64,000 nt of DNA from Scolanthus callimorphus (lineage: Eukaryota; Cnidaria; Anthozoa; Actiniaria; Edwardsiidae). Within the stretch, counting starts at the first letter, position 1. The number at the start of each line of letters is the position of its first letter. A program made the position numbers and the translations under genes. The notes beneath the pieces are model-generated. The model made no database searches. It was given only the letters and a program-made list of their open reading frames with translations, and had not been told where the DNA came from. Shown here piece after piece: positions 54,876 to 64,000 of this stretch. The stretch covers positions 24,702,790-24,766,789 of the forward strand of contig CM066913.1 in NCBI GenBank assembly GCA_033964015.1, given 5' to 3'.

Positions 54876-55920
54876 AATTACGACTGTTACAGTGTTTACT
54901 GGATTCAAAGAACGAGAGCAAGATGCGAAATATTCGGAAGACAGAAGGTCTACCGATTTCGATTCGCCATGTGCTCGTAGTCGAGGATGTGTCACTGTGC
55001 GTCGCGTGTGGAGACGGACGATACTCGAGACTACAACAGGCAAATGCCTTCAAGAGCTTTAAAGGAGCTGCAGAACTGGCGTTGGGGACTCGAGGCGCCG
55101 AAATTGGTCAAACGGTGCCTCTAAAAGTGACCAAAACTTGGACTTGCGTAAGATAACAACGGCTGTGAATCGTTTGGAAGTGACATGAGGGAATGGCTGC
55201 TGATTGTTAGGGCTGTGTGTGTGCTTGTCGGCGTTTTGGCCGATGGGCGCTCGACCTTTCAGTAGACAACGGGTCACAGTTCGTGTTTGAAGTGAGCTTT
55301 AGTGTCCGGCCTGTGTAGTGTGTGTGTTGGTGCCGAGGGAAGCAACGGAATCACGACTGTGTCATGTTTAATTGGCGCGACGTTTCGCGTGTGGAAACCC
55401 GCGTGTGTGATGGCTACAAAGATAAACTGATTTGCAGTTCAGAGTAGACAGTAGAGCACAGCTCAGGCCTCGCCGCAGTGGAGAGAATTGTCATGATGGG
55501 TTGCTGAAACGTACTTGATGCGAGGGGCCCGCGCCAAGGCTTGTGATTGGGAGTGGTTGTGGCAAGATCACTACTGACGTTCGACACAAGCTACAGCACG
55601 GGAGGCGACACACATTCGACGTCTATGCTGCCAGCATTATCCCTATGCCGTCTATGCTGCCAACATTATGCTGCTACATTATCCCCTTCTTTCTAGAAAT
55701 GCGTCCCGCATTAACACAAAATAACAGCATCAAACAAATAAAATCCAGCTAAATTGCAACATTACAGTCCAGGTCTTTTTAACCCCGTGTTTTTATCTCG
55801 ACAAATCCAGTCTTATAAACTTCTGCACTGTCCCAAATCTCAACCAGCATTGCTCACATTCATTCATTCAGTCACATTCATTCCGCTTTCTTACTACATT
55901 CGAAGTCCGTACGCTTCGAC
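54876..55920. other. Unassigned, moderately GC-rich stretch
   Basis: Open frames on both strands overlap at 54,830-55,160 but show no domain. Could be decayed LTR-element leader. Confidence 0.3.
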
Positions 55921-56172
55921 TTGATGATGGCTGACGACGCCAAAAACCGAGTGAAACATCTCGGAGAAGAAAAGATGGCAACTAATGCCAAAGAGGGTGA
56001 AACATCCAAACAAGACAAAACAAAGATGCTAAGAGAATTAGCAAAACAGAAATTTGAAAGTGACAGAAGTAACTTTCTGAAAATGATACACGGAAAAGGC
56101 AGCCCCGAGTCCGAATTCTTTGCCTGGCATATCTATTTTACGGATGTCAACTTCATTTTATCCAGAAAATAA
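55921..56172 (+). CDS. Small charged ORF of unknown function
   Basis: 83-codon frame from ATG 55924 or the preceding codon, K/E-rich (KHLGEEKMATNAKEGETSKQ). It ends inside the first 127-bp direct repeat. The composition looks coding, but there is no homology and no second exon. Confidence 0.25.
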   Translation: MMMADDAKNRVKHLGEEKMATNAKEGETSKQDKTKMLRELAKQKFESDRSNFLKMIHGKGSPESEFFAWHIYFTDVNFILSRK

Positions 56173-56537
56173 GCAGAACGGCAAAAAACGGCTAAATGTA
56201 AACCCTATAAATAAATCAATGTTCCTTACTGCCGGGGATCCCTGTGCTTTAGTAGGCTATTGTTCTGTATGCGCAGTTGTTATAGAGTAGTTGATATGTT
56301 TTCTTTATTAAAGATAACTTTCTAGATACTTGTTTAGGTAGTAGATACTCGCGAAATTGCCAAAAAATGGAAGGTCACCAGACAACATTCATTCCGCTCT
56401 ATAAACCTACCCTGGCATATCTATTTTACGGATGTCAACTTCATTTTTTCCAGAAAATAAGCAGAACGGCAAAAAACGGCTAAATGTAAACCCTATAAAT
56501 AAATCAATGTTCCTTACTGCCGGGGATCCCTGTGCTT
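56123..56537 (+). repeat. Pair of 127-bp direct repeats, 288 bp apart
   Basis: 56123-56249 and 56411-56537 both start CCTGGCATATCTATTTTACG and end GGGGATCCCTGTGCTT with a single A/T difference seen. It could be a local duplication or LTR-like ends of a very short element. Confidence 0.85.
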
Positions 56538-57343
56538 GCATTTGAACGTTAGGGGATGGAATCTAGTCCAACTGAGCAACTTCGAAGACATTTTGTCAAA
56601 CTTTATTTCCATCTCAAGAGAGGTTTGTCGCAATTTACTCATTTGCATTCATGACTTGGCCCCGAGTATTAGGCCTACGGCAAGCGCCGAACTTCAGCCG
56701 CTCTTCTTCTGTCGAACGTTTCCTTTTTCAAAGGATGCCGCTTCATTAATAATCTTTACCCATTTTGCCATGCGCGTTTTCTTTACCCATTTTGCCATAC
56801 TTTTTCCCCTATGCGCGTTTTCCCTCTGTGATCTGCGCGGGATTTTTCTATCCGTGACCTCCTGTTTCAGCTTGGCGTCTGTCTGGCAAATCCTGAGCCT
56901 CGTTTTCAATCCGGTATCTTAATTGATTGATGTTTTATGCGGGATCTCAAAATATTTATTGCCGTCGGGCGCCTTTCGTCTTTGAAATAGAACGGTTGAG
57001 TGACAGTTTGAAGAGCTTAGTCTCGTATATCAGAGTTAATTTGTTGCCTTTATGTACATAGGTTCAACAGTTAGCGGTTTACTTAAGATAAGGTTTAGAG
57101 TTCACTTTAGTTTTCATCTATCGGCGGATCGCGGGTGGTCATTTGTTTATTCGATTTTTTCCCACACCGCGCCGCACTGATCTCTCGAGGGTGAATCTCT
57201 CCTTCGCTCGTACAATTTTTGTATTGGAAACAAAATCTCACGGTTTTGCGGTTAGCACAAAAAAACGTAGGATCCCCAAAAGCGACGCGTGAAACGCGGA
57301 AATCGAAGAGGTCAAAGAGCCGGGTAGGGCTCGTTTGCGATCC
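56538..57343. other. Unassigned spacer
   Basis: A 128-codon plus-strand frame (from 56536) contains hydrophobic and Phe-rich segments but nothing recognisable. Confidence 0.3.
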
Positions 57344-58394
57344 CCCGCACTGGAGTTTCCCTAATGGTCGCGGGTCGCGGGTTTGAAGTCGCGTGTCGCG
57401 GGTTTGAAGTCGCGGGTTTGGAAAAGTCGCGGGTTTGGAAAAGTCGCGGGTTTGAAGTCGCGGGTTTGAAAAAGTTGTAGATTTGAAGTCGTGGATTTGA
57501 AAAAGTTATAGACTTGAAGTCGCGGTTTAGAAAAAGTTATAGACTTGAAGTCCAGGCTTTAAAAGTCTTCATCATCGCCCTAGTATACGGGACGGGCACC
57601 ATACGGAGTTTCTATACAAGTTTCTATATTGACTCAACAACGACTGAGAGCATTCCCCGACAAACAATAATACAAGGAAATAGACTCGGGGAGATAAAAA
57701 ATTGTGGAACATCAGCAGAGAATAAAAGGAAACACAGTTTTGAATTAACTAATCAGGCTACTGGTAACTGCAATGTACACCGAGTAATAAGAGTAAACGC
57801 TGAAAACCTAGTAGCTAATAAATTGAAGATGAACAAAGATTAGTAATAAGTTAGAGTCAATTACCGAGATTCGAGGCAATAACCGCAATACATCCCATGT
57901 ATTGGGGTTATTGCCGAGAATCGAGGTAATTAACGGACTTAGTTTACAGTTGACAAGGTTTTCAGAAAACAGGGACAAATGAAATGCATTCTTCTCATTT
58001 AATTTAACAGTTTTGAAAAGGAGTACAGTTTACAATTGAAAAAGATAGCGGATTCCAATAGGAACTATTGTTAGTTATTTAGCTGCTTTCATAAAAGTGG
58101 GTTCCCCAGAGAAACTTATTGCAATTAATTTTTACCATGCACAATAAAGTTGTGATGAATAGTAATTTTGCATAATCAATGAAGTGTGAGTAAAAGCTAG
58201 ATCGTCAATTTTTAGTAATTCTAAAGATTTGAAAATTGGTGAAGAGAAAATGTCATGATTCGCACGGCACGGTTTTTGAAGGGTTATAGTTCATATTTAT
58301 CAAATAAAATGTAAACAAGTCACGTAAGCTGCAGGAGTTCGAACTTTTAAGATTTGAATTGAGAAGTAATTGCTAATTAGTAATGTTCATGTAA

Positions 58395-59413
58395 GGGGTG
58401 GACCATTAGAAGTTGGGGGAGGGGGGGTGGCAATTCCCAAAAAAAAATTCGCGCAAGGCCAATCCTTCCAAAAAAAAAATATTGCAGAGATTCAAGCTAG
58501 GAAATAAAAATCCTACAAAGACATGGCTTGGGCTCTCATTAAAAAGATGTCTTAAGTAGTTATTCCAGCAACTTCTCTTTTGCATGTTTCTACTTCATTT
58601 AATAAAAATTTCGTGAAATATATAGTCGGTTAGGACTCACGCACCGAAAACACTGCCCTCGCGTCGTTTACAAGAACAAGTGTATCTTGCCGAGGAAAAA
58701 CAAATCTCTCCCAAAAAATGCCCTGCACTGATAGGTCTGGCAGGCAGTCACTATCTTCGAAAGAAGAACACTTGTAAGCGTGAGTTCGACGTTACAAGTA
58801 TAGAAATTCGTCATGTGGACCGCTTCACACAAATGAATAATAATAATTTCGTAATTTGCGGCATCAATAATAAAACCTACAGGCATTGTTTATTATACAC
58901 AAAAAACGGAACGTTCGTCTACCCTTTCTCTGAGGCTTGATGAAATGCGTTTATAAAAATTTGAGCGCGCTTCGCGCGCAACGGAAGAAAAAGACATCTA
59001 CCATGTCAAATAGTGGCCGGGGGATGGCGAAAACGTTTAACAGCTTCATTCTATTTTAACGGCAACCAATAAAAATATAGCATAAGAAAATTTGTTGTAT
59101 CTATACATGCAACAACAAGATTTTCTTAATCCATTTCTGAACCAATATAGTATGTAGTATAAGAAAATTTTGTTGATGTGGATTTGGATGGCCTGTGGGA
59201 ACGGAACGCCACGGGAACAGGTAGTGCTCTATGCGCAAGATACCCCTCGTGGGTTTATCCTTTTCCACTTTGTGTGTGTGTGTGTGTGTCTGCGAAAAAA
59301 AAAAAATTTCGTACATGGCCTTCGAGTCCGAAAAAAAATTCCTGCACAACCTGATCCCCGAAAAAAAATTCATACGCAAAAATATTGCCACCCCCCCTCT
59401 AATGGTCCACCCC
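58395..59413. mobile_element. Harbinger-type non-autonomous element nested in the MULE
   Basis: GGGGTGGACCATTAGA at the left and its inverse ending CCACCCC at 59413. TAA duplication at 58392-58394 and 59414-59416. Subterminal inverted similarity over GGGGGGGTGGCAAT is followed by an A-rich run. The 1,019-bp interior has a GCGCGCTTCGCGCGC hairpin at about 58,966 and no transposase. Confidence 0.85.
59267..59290 (+). repeat. (GT)n microsatellite
   Basis: About ten GT units interrupted once at the end, followed by a poly-A run. Confidence 0.9.
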
Positions 59414-59533
59414 TAACTAACTAACTTTAAAAACCCGCGACTTCAATTAATTTTTTCAAACCCGCGACTTCAAACCCGCGACACGCGACTTCAAACCCGC
59501 GACACGCGACCATTAGGGAAACTCCCCGCACTG

Positions 59534-59915
59534 TACTAACTGTATATCAAATACTTCAAATCAGATGATTGATTGTTTTGATTTCAGACATGTTGCAAGC
59601 GTTAAATAAATATCCTCGCAGCACTCCGCTTTCTTTAAGAAACTTCTAGTTATACTTTATAATCAAAAAAATTCTATTGTTTTGTATTGGAACGGCGCGA
59701 CCGTAGGCCTTACTCTGTGCCAAGAGGACATTTGCACTATTGCGTCATGTGACTATGACTACCAGAATGCTTTTCAGTTGTCTTTTCACGTGAAATGGAT
59801 ACATACAGGAGTGTCACCTGATAAAACGCAACACAAAGAAAAAAAAAACAGAGAGATACATAGATAAAGATCTAACGCTGAAATTGTGGGAATTTGTGTC
59901 TCTTGAATGCCCTTA
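59534..59915. other. Spacer before the tandem array
   Basis: No supported feature; a few short frames only. Confidence 0.4.
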
Positions 59916-62900
59916 ACAAGGAATTCAAGCCGTACATCTCTTCGCAAACAAATCTTGAGCTGAGTCCTCAGTGAAGCTGCTGACCTGCTGTTATTTCGCA
60001 TGCGCAGTAAGACAAAATAACCCCCCTCCCCACAGTCAAACTCTGAAATTGAGATTCTGTTCGAAATGTGCCGAGGCAGACAACGGAGTTTTATAATTAT
60101 ATTTTAGCTGATCGGAGACACGAGGAAAGCTGAAAACTTCAACTAATCTTGATCAGCAACTGACCTTTGCATCTAGCACAATTATGACGCTTTGTATTCT
60201 CCCGGGGTCGCGTTTTAACTCACTGAATATTCCTGAGATGTTTTCGCAAGATGACGCCATGGGATTCGAGAGAGGAAATTTTGACGTCTTATTCCTCGAA
60301 AACTGAACCTAGTACCACGCTCGAACTTTCGTATACCTTCAATTACCCTAAGAGGATTCAAGAAAAAGTGGAAAGTCTTTTGGAATTTGTGTCAAAGTTC
60401 TTTAACTTATTTATTTTCTTCGAGCGGTCGTTTCTGAAGAAATTCCTGTGTGAAATCATTCATTCGGTGTTCTTCGCTGATCGGAGGCCCGTCGAAAGCA
60501 GTAGAAAGTCGCATGGAATGCTGCGAGGTGTGGAAGATAGGAATTAGCCAAGAAATAGCACCACGGAAGTGTATTCTGCAGAAATTCTTGTTTAGTGCTT
60601 GCCATCTTGAAATTGACAATGTTGTAGCAATAATTATTCAGGTCAAAATTAAATACTTTTTTGTGGAAAAACTGAACCTAGTACCATGACGAGAGTCGGC
60701 ACAGACATTCTACCATTTACACTCGTTCGTATTGCCGTGGAGTTGTTCTTGGAATTTGTGTCCAACATACTGAAAATAATTATTTCATTGATACGAGTAT
60801 TCTTCCTTCGGTGTTGCAATGTCATTTGCAAGAACACTCGAAAACAAGTAATTCAGAGATCTTCGCGGATCCGAGGCTCGATTGAAAGCAGTTGGAAGTC
60901 ACATGGAATGCCTTGGAGCATTGGAGATGTGAAAGATTTGAATTATTCAAGAAAAAGAATATCGAGATTTCAAGTGTATTCTTCCCTTGCCATCCTGAAA
61001 TTGACAATGTTGTAGCAATAATTATTCAAGTCAAAATTAATTACTTTTTTGTGGAAAAACTGAACCTAGTACCATGACGAGAGTCGGCACATACATTCTA
61101 CCGTCTACATTCATTCGTATCGACGTGAAGTGGTTCTTGGAATTTGTGTCCAACATACTGAAAAAAAATTCATTCAAATAAGTATTCTTCCTACTACAGT
61201 GCAGCAATGTCATTTGCAATTACACTCCAAAAAAATCATTCAGAGATCTTCGCTGATCCGTGACTCGATTTAACAGATTTAAAGCAGTGGAAACTGAAAG
61301 TCGTCTTGAATAGAATGCTACGAGGACTTTGACGCATTGGAGATATGAAACATTTGAATTTTTCAAGGAAAAGCATATCGAGATTTCAAGTATTCTTCGC
61401 TTGCCAACTTGAAATTAACAATGCATTGCAAGTAATTATTCAGGTGAAAGTTAAATATTTTGTTGTGGAAAAACTGCACGAAGTACCATGACGAGAGTCA
61501 TCACAGATATTCTGCTATCCACATTCGTTCGTATCGTCGTAGAGTTGTTCTTGGAATTTATGTCCAACATACTGAATATGAACGAGAAACATCAATAGAA
61601 GTATATGACCGGAAATGGCTAGAGTCTAATTAGTAGCAATTGCTTTTCGAGTTAGGTTCCTAGTATAGCCAGCGCCATAGCGAAGCAGATTTAGGGAAGA
61701 TTATAACATAAAAAACATAGCACTATGAAAACATAGCACTGATGTAAACGGATTGATTTGCAATAAAAAAGTTTCATAGCTGGATGGCTTGCGAAGTTAT
61801 TGTCACCAGCGGTGATGAAGTCATTGCCTGGAGTGCTGGCACTTGAAAGGTTCAAAGTATTCTCAACTCCCTATTTGTGTGTTTCCTGACATTACGTAAG
61901 CCGCATTTTCAGTTGATTAGCTTAGAAAAATCCAAGAAATCGTCTCTAGTCTTGGCCGCAATAAATTTGTACAAGCGCAGTTTGCACCAAGCGTAATTAT
62001 AACCATATTATCCGCTCTATCACAAAAACATTCAGAAACTTCTAGCTATAAAGAGTGCGCACATCAGAAAATCGCGGACTTTCTGAAAACATACACAATA
62101 TTTTCTTTTATATTAATACAAATCAAGAGAAAATAAATCATTTTCTCTTGTTCAAATATGCTATTATCGCTTCGGAATCATTCACTCGATGTGTTATCTG
62201 AATTGTAAACACTATTCGAATTCTCGCTTCGCATCGCACAAGGAATTCAAGCCGTACATCTCTTCGCAAACAAATCTTGAGCTGAGCCCTCAGTGAAGCT
62301 GCTGACCTGCTGTTATTTCGCATGCGCAGTAAGACAAAATAACCCCCCTCCCCACAGTCAAACTCTGAAATTGAGATTCTGTTGGAAATGTGCCGAGGCA
62401 GACAACGGAGTTTTATAATTATATTTTAGCTGATCGGAGACACGAGGAAAGCTGAAAACTTCAACTAATCTTGATCAGCAACTGACCTTTGCATCTAGCA
62501 CAATTATGACGCTTTGTATTCTCCCGGGGTCGCGTTTTAACTCACTGAATATTCCTGAGATGTTTTCGCAAGATGACGCCATGGGATTCGAGAGAGGAAA
62601 TTTTGACGTTTCATTCCTCGAAAACTGAACCTAGTACCACGCTCGAACTTTCGTATACCTTCAATTACCCTAAGAGGATTCAAGAAAAAGTGGAAAGTCT
62701 TTTGGAATTTGTGTCAAAGTTCTTTAACTTATTTATTTTCTTCGAGCGGTCGTTTCTGAAGAAATTCCTGTGTGAAATCATTAATTCGGTGTTCTTCGCT
62801 GATCGGAGGCCCGTCGAAAGCAGTAGAAAGTCGCATGGAATGCTGCGAGGTGTGGAAGATAGGAATTAGCCAAGAAAAAGCACCACGGAAGTGTATTATG

Positions 62901-64000
62901 CAGAAATTCTTGTTTAGTGCTTGCCATCTTGAAATTGACAATGTTGTAGCAATAATTATTCAGGTCAAAATTAAATACTTTTTTGTGGAAAAACTGAACC
63001 TAGTACCATGACGGGAGTCGGCACAGACATTCTACCATTTACACTCGTTCGTATTGCCGTGGAGTTGTTCTTGGAATTTGTGTCCAACATACTGAAAATA
63101 ATTATTTCATTGATACGAGTATTCTTCCTTCGGTGTTGCAATGTCATTTGCAAGAACACTCGAAAACAAGTAATTCAGAGATCTTTGCGGATCCGAGGCT
63201 CGATTGAAAGCAGTTGGAAGTCACATGGAATGCCTTGGAGCATTGGAGATGTGAAAGATTTGAATTATTCAAGAAAAAGAATATCGAGATTTCAAGTGTA
63301 TTCTTCCCTTGCCATCCTGAAATTGACAATGTTGTAGCAATAATTATTCAGGTCAAAATTAAATACTTTTTTGTGGAAAAACTGAACCAAGTACCATGAC
63401 GAGAGTCGGCACATACATTCTAACGTCTACATTCATTCGTATCGACGTGGAGTGGTTCTTGGAATTTGTGTCCAACATACTGAAAAAAATTCATTCAAAT
63501 AAGTATTCGTCCTACTACAGTGCAGCAATGTCATTTGCAATTACACTCCAAAAAAATCATTCAGAGATCTTCGCTGATCCGTGACTCGATTTAACAGATT
63601 TAAAGCAGTGGAAACTGAAAGTCGTCTTGAATAGAATGCTACGAGGACTTTGACGCATTGGAGATATGAAACATTTGAATTTTTCAAGGAAAAGCATATC
63701 GAGATTTCAAGTATTCTTCGCTTGCCAACTTGAAATTAACAATGCATTGCAAGTAATTATTCAGGTGAAAGTTAAATATTTTGTTGTGGAAAAACTGCAC
63801 GAAGTACCATGACGAGAGTCAGCACAGATATTCTGCTATCCACATTCGTTTGTATCGTCGTAGAGTTGTTCTTGGAATTTATGTCCAACATACTGAATAT
63901 GAACGAGAAACATCAATAGAAGTATATGACCGGAAATGGCTAGAGTCTAATTAGTAGCAATTGCTTTTCGAGTTAGGTTCCTAGTATAGCCAGCGCCATA
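59916..64000 (+). repeat. Higher-order tandem repeat, about 2.32-kb unit of about 370-415-bp monomers
   Basis: 59916-61679 and 62238-64000 (window end) align at a constant offset of 2,321-2,322 bp with very few differences. Within each unit, monomers start near CTGAACCTAGTACCA at 60303, 60672, 61060 and 61474 (variant CTGCACGAAGTACCA), spaced 369, 388 and 414 bp. Shared monomer blocks include TTCTTGGAATTTGTGTCCAA, ATTCAGAGATCTTCGC and GCTCGATT. The spacer 61680-62237 separates the two copies and was seen once. ORFs of 98 codons (60251; 62573) and 109 codons (60686; 63008) stay open in both copies. They resemble each other only because the monomers do. Confidence 0.85.

Larger units (their letters stand above)
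57353..59524. mobile_element. Mutator-like (MULE) foldback element with 9-bp target duplication
   Basis: CCCGCACTG at 57344-57352 and 59525-59533, a perfect 9-bp duplication as in Mutator-like elements. Ends GAGTTTCCCTAATGGTCGCG inverted. The left arm repeats GTCGCGGGTTTGAA units (about 57,365-57,540) and the right arm has the inverse (about 59,430-59,510). No transposase is present. A Harbinger-type element is nested at 58395-59413. Confidence 0.85.

Noticed and set aside
56536..56922. 128-aa ORF as a membrane protein
   Set aside because: Hydrophobicity comes from repeated TTTTGCCAT-like sequence; no family and no splice context.
58960..58990. Helitron 3' hairpin
   Set aside because: GCGCGCTTCGCGCGC forms a stem but is not followed by CTRR-T, and it lies inside a TAA-flanked Harbinger-type element.

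Overview
The window looks like intron- and repeat-rich metazoan genomic DNA, most likely cnidarian (anthozoan or coral-like). The basis is GT-AG introns, AT-rich spacers, and a mobile-element mix of PIF/Harbinger, ISL2EU, Tc1/mariner, a CR1-like LINE, a tyrosine-recombinase (YR, DIRS/Ngaro-like) retrotransposon, Penelope relics, a tRNA-SINE and many MITEs. The species assignment is inference. No prokaryotic gene organisation is present.

Region 0.6-14.5 kb is a nested set. A PIF/Harbinger element (transposase on +, Myb-like partner on -) carries a complete ISL2EU-type element. That inner element has a SWIM-YqaJ-PHD nuclease gene on + and a THAP-DDE transposase on -. A CR1-like LINE interrupts the Myb-like gene, and removing the LINE with one 4-bp duplication restores that reading frame exactly. 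Next to it (14,640-18,654) is a young 4,015-bp Tc1/mariner-superfamily element. Its two 183-bp terminal inverted repeats differ at one base, its transposase has DD38E spacing, and a second gene faces the transposase. From 19 to 30 kb are relics: a Harbinger fragment, a tRNA-SINE, several MITEs, a decayed metazoan multicopy gene, and hAT and copia fragments. Two of these MITEs can be excised in silico to restore the interrupted frames.

Region 30.7-35.4 kb is a YR retrotransposon whose repeats run A1 - gag - (B1 A2) - RT/RNase H/YR - B2. The B1A2 junction sits inside a predicted intron. Region 36.0-51.3 kb contains what appear to be two divergent host genes. One is a five-exon minus-strand gene (phases agree; about 239 aa) whose 9.7-kb intron is filled with transposons. 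The other is a plus-strand gene for a single-pass membrane protein. The transposons in that intron include two elements sharing GGCTATGTGCAC termini and 4-bp target duplications but bearing different subterminal repeat arrays.

Region 52-59.5 kb has Penelope-like remnants (one with a hammerhead-like core), more hAT-type MITEs, an LTR/primer-binding-site candidate, and a Mutator-like foldback element (9-bp duplication) with a Harbinger-type element inside it. From 59.9 kb to the window end lies a higher-order tandem repeat: a 2.32-kb unit built from about 370-415-bp monomers. Many coding breaks in otherwise conserved ORFs are single-base homopolymer-length changes, so some frameshifts may be assembly errors.
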